A stretch of DNA of 64,000 bases. Source: Panagrolaimus kolymaensis (lineage: Eukaryota; Nematoda; Chromadorea; Rhabditida; Panagrolaimidae). The translations under genes were made by a program, and so were the position numbers. Shown here piece by piece: positions 17,601 through 26,615 of the stretch. Under the pieces are notes generated by a model. The model saw only the letters and a list, made by a program, of their open reading frames with translations. It had not been told where the DNA came from and ran no database searches. Where the stretch lies: assembly GCA_028622995.1 (NCBI GenBank), contig JAJQJQ010000024.1, positions 1,550,001 through 1,614,000 of the forward strand, given 5' to 3'. Within the stretch, counting starts at the first letter, position 1; every line of letters starts with the position of its first letter.

Positions 17601-19919
17601 AGCTTTAACTTTTCCAAAAATACCACTCTTCATTTCCTTGACGAATTGCTTAACGTGGTAATTAAAAACAATATCAACAACGTCGGGTCTGTCGTAAGCT
17701 CGCTGGTTCTCGAATAAATGTCTCGTAATATCTGGATCATCGGGATTGCACGTTTTCGTAATAAATAAACTCGGCTTTCCATGCTTCTGACACATCGCAT
17801 TCGCATCATTCAAAAACTCTGATTGGCTTCGCGGTCCCATCGTATACGATGAGGGCAAAACAAACTTCTTTCCTGGTAACGAATCGTTAGCTTCTCCAAC
17901 ATTTCGCAAATAGTCTGTAAGACCCGTATACGTATCAACTCGTAACTTCTTTTGATTCAATCGCAAAAACTTTAAACGCTCATTATCGACAATCGTAAAG
18001 GACCAAACTAAATATTTGCTCAATAATTTACCTCCATGAAGGATGGGATTAAAAGGCTCATCTTCATTTTCGGTACGCAAAGCTAACTTATACAAAAAAT
18101 ACTGGAGCGCAGTAAGTTTTCCGCCTTGTGGATTAGAAGGATTCTTTGGTCTATCATAATGCCAAAAGTCTCCTCTACCGTAAGGGTTAAACAACACAAA
18201 CGTAAGCGGTTCACAATGCTTCGAATACTTAGAAATACGTTGAGCCATAGGTGGCTCTCCGTCGTTACACTTTCGTTGAACTTGGATATCATTCCAAGGA
18301 ATGTCACCATTCTCATCGCAAATAAAAATACCCGCTACTTCGTTAGACACTGTCGGTAACGCATACGTATCGCTGGTGTTATTCGTTGTCTTTTTGAAGA
18401 GAATTTTGCACACTTTTGGCGTGCGTCCTTCTCTTTCCGCTACTTCACGCTCTTCATCCTCGATATCGTGAAGCATACGATAAATATTTGCATATTCGTT
18501 GATGTTAGCCAACAAAGTATGCAAAAATTCAAAAATTCGTCGCTCACAATCAGACGCAAATGGAGCTTGACATCGATATTCAATAGCATCGTTGGTTTCC
18601 ACAATCCACAATTGCCCAAAAGCAGGCCGTTGTCCAGGAAGCGGATCAGTATATCTCGGTAAAACATGCATAACTTCACCGTGAACTCGATAGTGAAAAA
18701 TGCCAGGTAACTGACGCATTTCACCCTTCATATACGCAAAGCTAACGCTCGTATTATACTTATTAATTTTATCATGAAATGGACGCCAATCGGTACCTTC
18801 TTCACGCTTAAGCATCGCTTTCAATTGTTCGGGAAAATCCGGTTCGAAATCAACTTTAACGCGACCGCAATTGCAACAATTATCGTAAGTACCTTGAGCT
18901 GTACGATTCTCACATGTGTAATGCAATCCGCTACAAAACGTGCATGGAGTATCGCGTTCGCCCAATGTAAATTGCTCAACATTATCGCTATTGGCTGCAC
19001 GAAACGCATTTGCGGGATTCTCTCGCTGTCTTTCATAATCGGTGCGCCGACTTTCATTACGTTGTACTCGTCCAGCTTGTGTCTCATTTTCGCGAGCAAG
19101 TGCATGCTGTACGCGATCATCTTCTAATCGGGCTTCTTGTTCTTCAACGCTTTCATTTTCTCGTTGAGAAGCTTGCAAAATACGTTGGGCGTGTAATCGT
19201 GCTTCTTGCTGCTCAACATCTTCGTTATCACGGCTCAATCTATTACGTTCACGCAAAGCAGCAAGCCTTGCTTCTCGTTGCTCATCACTTTCGTTATCTC
19301 TTGACAAAGCGTGTTGCTCTCGATCTGCGACTAATCGTGCTTCTCGTTGCTCATCATCTTGGGTATCACGGCTTAATCTATTACGTTCACGCAAATCAGC
19401 AAGCCTTGCTTCTCGTTGCCCATTATCTTCGTCATCACGGCTCAATCTATTTCGTTCACGCAAATCAGCAAGCCTTAGTGCACGTTGGCCTGCAGATTCA
19501 CGCTGTCGTGCTTCTCTACGTTGTTGTCGTAAGCGTTCAAGCTCACTTAACCTTTCTTCATCAGATTGACGATGACGTGTCCACTTTCTTCGGTTCGCGG
19601 CGCTGCTCCTAATCTTTTTTCTACGGCAATACGTAGCAAAATCTTCGGATATCGCTGCTGCTAACTGTACTTCTTCGTTGGGGATCAACTCTTCGCCTTC
19701 GATAACATTCGCATCGATCATAGCACCCATAAGAATAGGTTCACTAACGTTATCCTCAACTTCCATTAACTCAATCTCGTTAACTTCATCACTTCGCTCA
19801 ACATTCTCTAACTCATCGTTACGCAAGTTTGCCCGAAGGCCGTGATTGTTTGCCCGAAGGCCGGAGTTTGCCCGAAGGCCGTTTACATTCTCATCGCTTG
19901 CGTTTACGTTCGCCTGCAT
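14628..19919 (-). CDS. Helitron Rep-helicase (RepHel) transposase, intact, 1763 aa
   Basis: One uninterrupted frame. The N-terminus has three copies of a GLRAN-type motif, then an acidic stretch, then about seven Arg/Glu-rich repeats of roughly 23 residues ('QREARLADLRERNRLSRD' type, about residues 125-300), probably helical. A cysteine-rich zinc-binding segment ('CTFCSGLHYTC...CCNCG', about 325-360) follows. The Helitron-like N domain with the HUH endonuclease is next: 'GLPHIHSLWW' carries the His-x-His metal site, and 'YLFKYLFKG' carries the paired tyrosines (Y..KY) that attack DNA. The C-terminal half is a PIF1-type SF1 helicase with Walker A 'GPGGSGKT', Walker B 'VVWDETPM', 'GGDFRQLGPV', 'NGTRLIV' and 'HGHCYVALSRTR'. 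The enzyme nicks, unwinds and re-joins single strands in rolling-circle transposition. No stop or frameshift is seen, so it may be active. Confidence 0.95.
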   Translation of the reverse strand: MQANVNASDENVNGLRANSGLRANNHGLRANLRNDELENVERSDEVNEIELMEVEDNVSEPILMGAMIDANVIEGEELIPNEEVQLAAAISEDFATYCRRKKIRSSAANRRKWTRHRQSDEERLSELERLRQQRREARQRESAGQRALRLADLRERNRLSRDDEDNGQREARLADLRERNRLSRDTQDDEQREARLVADREQHALSRDNESDEQREARLAALRERNRLSRDNEDVEQQEARLHAQRILQASQRENESVEEQEARLEDDRVQHALARENETQAGRVQRNESRRTDYERQRENPANAFRAANSDNVEQFTLGERDTPCTFCSGLHYTCENRTAQGTYDNCCNCGRVKVDFEPDFPEQLKAMLKREEGTDWRPFHDKINKYNTSVSFAYMKGEMRQLPGIFHYRVHGEVMHVLPRYTDPLPGQRPAFGQLWIVETNDAIEYRCQAPFASDCERRIFEFLHTLLANINEYANIYRMLHDIEDEEREVAEREGRTPKVCKILFKKTTNNTSDTYALPTVSNEVAGIFICDENGDIPWNDIQVQRKCNDGEPPMAQRISKYSKHCEPLTFVLFNPYGRGDFWHYDRPKNPSNPQGGKLTALQYFLYKLALRTENEDEPFNPILHGGKLLSKYLVWSFTIVDNERLKFLRLNQKKLRVDTYTGLTDYLRNVGEANDSLPGKKFVLPSSYTMGPRSQSEFLNDANAMCQKHGKPSLFITKTCNPDDPDITRHLFENQRAYDRPDVVDIVFNYHVKQFVKEMKSGIFGKVKAFLYVVEFQKRGLPHIHSLWWFEEEWNDIAKINDFISAELPDRESDPVLYDLVVKHMLHRPCGEYDPNAMCMQDGTCKRHFPKAFSEETTFDENSYPTYRRRNDGKQATVNFKGRPFILDNRSVVPYNAYLLKRFGCHINIEVVCSLRTVNYLFKYLFKGPDRINIEISSGQVNYDEIQCFLDARYLSAHEACWRLYKFDMHFSSESIERLQVHLPEQQTIAMAEDATVSDMIRDAMKKSKLLAFFDLNRNAPNGVNRNLTYVELCHHFTWDAKKREWHTRLRTTKPKCPRMYAVNPKNTELFYLRKLLTIVKGPRDYEDLRRDPYDPNAIHATFREACVARGLVESDQIYYDALHEGTFFNLPRELRRLFARIVAHCDVEAPLWLWNQFRHQLISDLLRSHRGDQDLAETLAWRQVLRMIINNERSLEDYPILQMVAEIVGIDDESVDITAHRLRGDQMRGTLNPEQANAYEAIMQRVVNPDNSAACFYIDGPGGSGKTYLFNCLFSNLVASDTDVVIMAWSGIAASLYETGRTAHNVFKLDFPFGEESQSGVVSSDSLGQALRKVKVVVWDETPMAPRRALEVVDEKLREIMNNDTPFGGKVIVCGGDFRQLGPVVKNGTRNDVIRNSVKMSPLWPLFSANKYDLISNERADNNGDDFAETILRIGNGSANDVHGKVSLPEECISESDLVEVIFGDVIRNNDLNAFASRAILSTVNAEVDTYNEAIIDLLDSETERIYQAVDRVEDNVFEYSPEHFETFKPNGFPAYKLRLRVNAVIMLMRNLSIREGLCNGTRLIVKRLERNIIVAEKLTNRSDNNEDNMVMIPRITLLDDSSVLKVYRTQFPVRVAFALTINKGQGQTFDCVGVDFSKGIFTHGHCYVALSRTRAWDKLHIKLPADDVNSTRNIVYNELLNDDPRSVMSPDAPDYAALNPDWNDENDVNMEVEEEPIDEDNEVIQNVSGNDLVDLEYEISDEWDDNIEMNDIVSDSD

Positions 19920-20451
19920 TTCTGAGGTACAACAACAGAAAATGCAGAAAAAATAAAAAAATAAACAATACCAATACCAATCAGGAAAAAAGTTGAAGAA
20001 TAATTCAGAAAAATAGCTTGAATAAATAAATCACATGTAAAAAAAATGTTCAAGCAAGCCTAACCAAAAAATAAAACGAAATCAAACAATAATGTGTAAT
20101 TTCGATGCAGACAGTCAGAGAAAAACAAATTTTTGACTTCCAAAAAAATGCTTACAAAAATTGCAAGCATTTCCATTTCAAAACAAACAAAGGGAAACTT
20201 TCGTGTCAAGAAAAATTTTATAAAATGCAAATTTAAACTGGTCAAAACATGGACATATTTGACTCTCCGAAACGTGAGACCAACATATTCGGAATCAGCG
20301 TAAAAAACTGATCTAGGCTATCGGGACAAAACAAAACAAAAGCAGAAACGACATACATACAGACATACAAACAGAAACGACACTCCAAATTAAAAAGGAA
20401 GATTGTTTATTTTTTTATTTTTTCTGCATTTTCTGTTGTTGTACCTCAGAA

Positions 20452-23400
20452 ATGCAGGCGAACGTAAACGCAAGCGATGAGAATGTAAACGGCCTTCGGG
20501 CAAACTCCGGCCTTCGGGCAAACAATCACGGCCTTCGGGCAAACTTGCGTAACGATGAGTTAGAGAATGTTGAGTGAAGTGATGAAGTTAACGAGATTGA
20601 GTTAATGGAAGTTGAGGATAACGTTAGTGAACCTATTCTTATGGGTGCTATGATCGATGCGAATGTTATCGAAGGCGAAGAGTTGATCCCCAACGAAGAA
20701 GTACAGTTAGCAGCAGCGATATCCGAAGATTTTGCTACGTATTGCCGTAGAAAAAAGATTAGGAGCAGCGCCGCGAACCGAAGAAAGTGGACACGTCATC
20801 GTCAATCTGATGAAGAAAGGTTAAGTGAGCTTGAACGCTTACGACAACAACGTAGAGAAGCACGACAGCGTGAATCTGCAGGCCAACGTGCACTAAGGCT
20901 TGCTGATTTGCGTGAACGAAATAGATTGAGCCGTGATGACGAAGATAATGGGCAACGAGAAGCAAGGCTTGCTGATTTGCGTGAACGTAATAGATTAAGC
21001 CGTGATACCCAAGATGATGAGCAACGAGAAGCACGATTAGTCGCAGATCGAGAGCAACACGCTTTGTCAAGAGATAACGAAAGTGATGAGCAACGAGAAG
21101 CAAGGCTTGCTGCTTTGCGTGAACGTAATAGATTGAGCCGTGATAACGAAGATGTTGAGCAGCAAGAAGCACGATTACACGCCCAACGTATTTTGCAAGC
21201 TTCTCAACGAGAAAATGAAAGCGTTGAAGAACAAGAAGCCCGATTAGAAGATGATCGCGTACAGCATGCACTTGCTCGCGAAAATGAGACACAAGCTGGA
21301 CGAGTACAACGTAATGAAAGTCGGCGCACCGATTATGAAAGACAGCGAGAGAATCCCGCAAATGCGTTTCGTGCAGCCAATAGCGATAATGTTGAGCAAT
21401 TTACATTGGGCGAACGCGATACTCCATGCACGTTTTGTAGCGGATTGCATTACACATGTGAGAATCGTACAGCTCAAGGTACTTACGATAATTGTTGCAA
21501 TTGCGGTCGCGTTAAAGTTGATTTCGAACCGGATTTTCCCGAACAATTGAAAGCGATGCTTAAGCGTGAAGAAGGTACCGATTGGCGTCCATTTCATGAT
21601 AAAATTAATAAGTATAATACGAGCGTTAGCTTTGCGTATATGAAGGGTGAAATGCGTCAGTTACCTGGCATTTTTCACTATCGAGTTCACGGTGAAGTTA
21701 TGCATGTTTTACCGAGATATACTGATCCGCTTCCTGGACAACGGCCTGCTTTTGGGCAATTGTGGATTGTGGAAACCAACGATGCTATTGAATATCGATG
21801 TCAAGCTCCATTTGCGTCTGATTGTGAGCGACGAATTTTTGAATTTTTGCATACTTTGTTGGCTAACATCAACGAATATGCAAATATTTATCGTATGCTT
21901 CACGATATCGAGGATGAAGAGCGTGAAGTAGCGGAAAGAGAAGGACGCACGCCAAAAGTGTGCAAAATTCTCTTCAAAAAGACAACGAATAACACCAGCG
22001 ATACGTATGCGTTACCGACAGTGTCTAACGAAGTAGCGGGTATTTTTATTTGCGATGAGAATGGTGACATTCCTTGGAATGATATCCAAGTTCAACGAAA
22101 GTGTAACGACGGAGAGCCACCTATGGCTCAACGTATTTCTAAGTATTCGAAGCATTGTGAACCGCTTACGTTTGTGTTGTTTAACCCTTACGGTAGAGGA
22201 GACTTTTGGCATTATGATAGACCAAAGAATCCTTCTAATCCACAAGGCGGAAAACTTACTGCGCTCCAGTATTTTTTGTATAAGTTAGCTTTGCGTACCG
22301 AAAATGAAGATGAGCCTTTTAATCCCATCCTTCATGGAGGTAAATTATTGAGCAAATATTTAGTTTGGTCCTTTACGATTGTCGATAATGAGCGTTTAAA
22401 GTTTTTGCGATTGAATCAAAAGAAGTTACGAGTTGATACGTATACGGGTCTTACAGACTATTTGCGAAATGTTGGAGAAGCTAACGATTCGTTACCAGGA
22501 AAGAAGTTTGTTTTGCCCTCATCGTATACGATGGGACCGCGAAGCCAATCAGAGTTTTTGAATGATGCGAATGCGATGTGTCAGAAGCATGGAAAGCCGA
22601 GTTTATTTATTACGAAAACGTGCAATCCCGATGATCCAGATATTACGAGACATTTATTCGAGAACCAGCGAGCTTACGACAGACCCGACGTTGTTGATAT
22701 TGTTTTTAATTACCACGTTAAGCAATTCGTCAAGGAAATGAAGAGTGGTATTTTTGGAAAAGTTAAAGCTTTTCTTTACGTTGTTGAGTTTCAGAAACGT
22801 GGCTTACCGCATATTCACAGTTTGTGGTGGTTTGAAGAAGAATGGAACGATATCGCGAAAATTAACGATTTCATTTCTGCTGAGCTACCCGATCGAGAAA
22901 GCGACCCCGTACTTTACGATTTGGTGGTGAAGCATATGCTTCATCGACCTTGCGGAGAATACGATCCGAATGCGATGTGTATGCAGGATGGTACATGTAA
23001 ACGTCATTTTCCGAAAGCGTTTAGCGAAGAGACAACGTTTGATGAAAATTCGTATCCGACTTACCGAAGAAGAAACGACGGCAAGCAAGCTACGGTTAAC
23101 TTTAAAGGGCGACCTTTTATTCTTGATAACCGTTCAGTTGTTCCGTATAATGCGTATTTATTGAAGCGTTTCGGTTGCCACATCAATATTGAAGTGGTAT
23201 GCAGTTTGCGTACAGTTAATTATCTGTTCAAGTATTTGTTTAAAGGTCCGGACAGAATTAATATTGAGATCAGTAGCGGACAAGTTAATTACGACGAGAT
23301 TCAGTGCTTCCTTGATGCGAGATACTTATCCGCTCATGAAGCTTGCTGGAGACTTTACAAGTTCGATATGCATTTTTCGAGTGAAAGTATTGAGAGGCTT

Positions 23401-25743
23401 CAGGTTCACTTACCTGAGCAACAAACGATTGCGATGGCCGAAGATGCTACGGTTTCCGATATGATTCGAGATGCGATGAAAAAGTCAAAGTTATTAGCGT
23501 TCTTTGATTTAAATAGAAATGCGCCAAACGGAGTTAATCGAAATCTTACGTATGTAGAGCTTTGCCACCATTTTACATGGGACGCAAAAAAACGCGAATG
23601 GCATACACGTTTGAGAACTACGAAACCGAAATGTCCACGAATGTACGCTGTTAACCCGAAAAACACCGAATTGTTTTACCTTCGAAAGTTATTAACGATT
23701 GTTAAAGGTCCAAGAGATTACGAAGATTTACGTAGAGATCCTTACGATCCTAATGCAATTCATGCAACGTTCCGCGAAGCGTGTGTAGCACGAGGATTGG
23801 TTGAATCCGATCAAATTTATTACGATGCGTTACACGAAGGAACGTTTTTCAATTTACCGAGAGAATTACGACGCTTATTCGCACGAATCGTTGCTCATTG
23901 TGATGTTGAAGCTCCGTTATGGTTATGGAATCAGTTTCGTCATCAGTTAATCTCTGATTTACTTCGAAGTCATCGCGGTGATCAAGATCTTGCGGAAACT
24001 TTAGCATGGCGTCAAGTTTTACGAATGATTATTAACAATGAGCGATCGCTTGAAGATTATCCAATTCTTCAAATGGTTGCTGAAATTGTTGGTATTGATG
24101 ACGAAAGCGTTGATATTACGGCACACCGTCTCCGAGGCGATCAAATGCGAGGAACTTTGAATCCCGAACAAGCGAATGCGTACGAAGCGATTATGCAAAG
24201 AGTCGTCAATCCAGATAATTCTGCGGCCTGCTTTTACATTGATGGCCCAGGAGGTTCAGGAAAAACGTATCTTTTTAATTGTTTATTTTCGAATTTGGTT
24301 GCGTCCGATACCGATGTTGTTATTATGGCATGGAGCGGTATTGCAGCAAGTTTATATGAAACGGGGCGAACAGCTCATAACGTATTTAAGCTTGATTTTC
24401 CGTTCGGCGAAGAAAGTCAATCCGGTGTAGTTTCTTCGGATTCACTTGGACAAGCGTTACGTAAAGTTAAAGTTGTTGTCTGGGATGAAACACCGATGGC
24501 ACCACGAAGAGCACTTGAAGTTGTTGATGAAAAGTTACGCGAAATTATGAATAACGACACTCCGTTCGGTGGAAAGGTTATCGTTTGCGGTGGAGATTTT
24601 CGTCAGTTAGGACCCGTTGTGAAAAACGGTACGCGTAACGATGTTATCCGAAATAGCGTTAAGATGAGTCCGCTTTGGCCTCTTTTCTCGGCGAATAAAT
24701 ACGATTTGATTAGTAACGAAAGAGCCGATAATAACGGAGATGATTTTGCGGAAACGATATTGAGGATTGGAAACGGAAGCGCAAACGATGTTCACGGCAA
24801 AGTATCGTTACCCGAAGAGTGTATTAGTGAGAGTGATTTAGTTGAGGTTATTTTCGGTGATGTTATAAGGAATAACGATTTAAATGCGTTTGCGTCTAGA
24901 GCTATTCTTTCCACGGTTAATGCTGAAGTTGATACGTATAACGAAGCGATTATCGATTTACTTGATAGCGAAACCGAAAGGATTTATCAAGCTGTCGATC
25001 GAGTTGAAGATAACGTATTTGAGTATAGCCCCGAACACTTTGAGACTTTTAAGCCAAACGGTTTCCCTGCGTACAAGCTACGACTTCGAGTAAATGCGGT
25101 GATTATGCTTATGCGTAACTTGAGCATCCGAGAAGGTTTATGTAACGGAACGCGACTAATTGTAAAGAGACTTGAACGTAACATTATTGTTGCTGAAAAG
25201 TTGACAAATCGAAGCGATAATAACGAAGATAACATGGTAATGATTCCACGAATTACGCTCCTCGACGATTCAAGCGTTTTGAAAGTTTACCGCACACAAT
25301 TTCCGGTTCGAGTTGCGTTCGCTTTAACGATTAATAAAGGACAAGGACAAACGTTTGACTGTGTAGGAGTTGATTTCAGTAAAGGAATTTTTACGCACGG
25401 CCATTGTTATGTTGCTCTTTCTCGCACTCGTGCATGGGATAAGCTTCATATTAAATTGCCCGCCGACGATGTGAACAGTACGCGAAATATCGTTTACAAC
25501 GAACTTTTGAACGACGATCCGCGTTCAGTAATGTCTCCGGATGCTCCAGATTATGCAGCGTTAAATCCGGATTGGAACGATGAGAATGACGTAAATATGG
25601 AAGTTGAAGAAGAGCCTATCGATGAAGATAACGAAGTTATACAAAATGTTTCCGGTAACGATTTAGTTGATTTAGAGTATGAGATTAGCGATGAGTGGGA
25701 CGATAACATTGAAATGAATGATATAGTTAGCGATTCTGATTAG
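20452..25743 (+). pseudogene. Outer-copy Rep-helicase gene with nonsense codon
   Basis: It is nearly identical to the inner copy's gene, but codon 42 (20575-20577) is TGA where the inner copy has CGA (19796-19794), a C-to-T change at a CpG. The next in-frame ATG is at 20605. From there 1712 residues remain open and contain every catalytic motif: zinc-binding cysteines, the HUH His-x-His, Y..KY and the PIF1-like helicase. Only the poorly conserved first 51 residues would be lost if translation began at 20605. Because the inner Helitron separates the gene from its 5' region, normal expression is unlikely. Confidence 0.85.
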
Positions 25744-25745
25744 AT

Positions 25746-26360
25746 CGATGTTGCGTTTGTTATAGCGATGAGTTGCGTTTTGAGCATATTTACAATGTTA
25801 TATCAGTTGTAAGTATTAAATGTCCTGCCAATTTATTGGATAAATGCGTGCCTTCTCGGAGGCAAGTATGAGGTGCATTATGCTTAAATCACCTCAGGTG
25901 ATCCACATGCTTAACATAGCGCATTGTTGACAGTTTAATGCCTGGTATGGTCATATGTAATAATTGCACCTGCGTTACGTATGAGATGGGATTTTTTGAC
26001 CCTTTTTAAGGGTTTTAATTTCCTTATGAACGATAAAAGTTGCGTCATGAAGTTTTACGGAAATTTTCAACGATAGTACTTCAAGTAAGAAAAGTTATAC
26101 GATGTTTATGTTAGCGATGAGAAAAGGCTTGACCATATATACAAGGCCATATGCAGTAGCAAGTAAGAAATGTCATGCCTATTTATGGGATAAATGCGCG
26201 CTTCCTCGGAAGCGAGTATGTGGTGCTTGCTCAAATCACCTCAGGTGAGCCACATGCTTAACATAGCGCATTGTTGACATTTTAGTACCTGGTATGATTA
26301 TATATGTTGATTGCACCTCCGTACGTATAAGATGCGGTTTCTTTGCCCTTTTAAAGGGTG
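25746..26360 (+). repeat. Two diverged subterminal repeats of the outer Helitron
   Basis: Same arrangement as in the inner copy: units at about 25746-26015 and 26100-26360, with conserved palindromes CACCTCAGGTGA (about 25890 and 26238) and TCGGAGG/TCCTCGGAAG. The two units within one element are far more diverged from each other than the two elements are, so the duplication is older than the latest transposition. Confidence 0.7.
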
Positions 26361-26585
26361 TTGTTGACCCAGAACTAACAACTATCCTCCAATATGCTGA
26401 GAACCTTGACGAGGTTTGGAGGCTTACTATTGAAGTTATTACTGTTTACAGTAATGCACTTTAATAAACCAATACTCAGCCATTTTTGTTTTAGTTTATG
26501 TTGTGTTACAGTTTTTTTATTGTCGTTGTAAACATGTAACAGTTCCGTAGATACATTTGAATAATTGTATGTTTAGTTTGAGGGA

Positions 26586-26600
26586 CTTACCGAAGGTAAG
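26586..26600 (+). other. Helitron 3' terminal hairpin (outer copy)
   Basis: CTTACC (26586-26591), GAA loop, GGTAAG (26595-26600), then 15 nt to the terminal CTTG at 26612-26615. Confidence 0.8.
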
Positions 26601-26615
26601 GCCCCAATGTTCTTG

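Larger units (their letters stand above)
13756..20402 (-). mobile_element. Inner Helitron, complete autonomous copy, 6647 bp
   Basis: Read on the minus strand, the element starts with TCTTCC (20402 downward) and ends ...GTTCTTG at 13756. It is flanked by A (rc of T20403) and T (rc of A13755), the expected A|T Helitron target. In order it has a 434-bp 5' region, a short T-rich leader, a single intronless Rep-helicase gene (19919-14628), about 870 bp of 3' region with two diverged repeats, and a 3' hairpin 15 nt before the terminus. It lies inside another copy of itself in the opposite orientation, between that copy's 5' segment and its gene. All parts needed for movement appear intact. Confidence 0.92.
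20403..26615 (+). mobile_element. Outer Helitron, main segment (gene and 3' end)
   Basis: This is the remaining 6213 bp of the outer Helitron. With 13322-13755 it totals 6647 bp, exactly the length of the inner copy, so the two differ by no net indel. It resumes with TTGTTTATT at 20403 and ends ...GTTCTTG at 26615, followed by host T at 26616. Restoring the junction 13755/20403 gives the same sequence that is found uninterrupted inside the inner copy near 19968. The gene carries a stop (see next entry) and is 6.6 kb away from its own 5' region. Confidence 0.9.

Noticed and set aside
18774..19612. Open frames of 100-200 codons on the plus strand opposite the Helitron gene (and their mirror at 20759-21597)
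   Set aside because: They are antisense shadows of the repeat-rich Rep-helicase sequence and have no recognisable domain.
13756..26615. One large palindromic transposon with 434-bp terminal inverted repeats
   Set aside because: The 434-bp segments do flank the inner gene as inverted copies, but base-level junctions fit two Helitrons (TC...CTTG, A|T targets, equal length 6647 bp) nested in each other, which explains every boundary.
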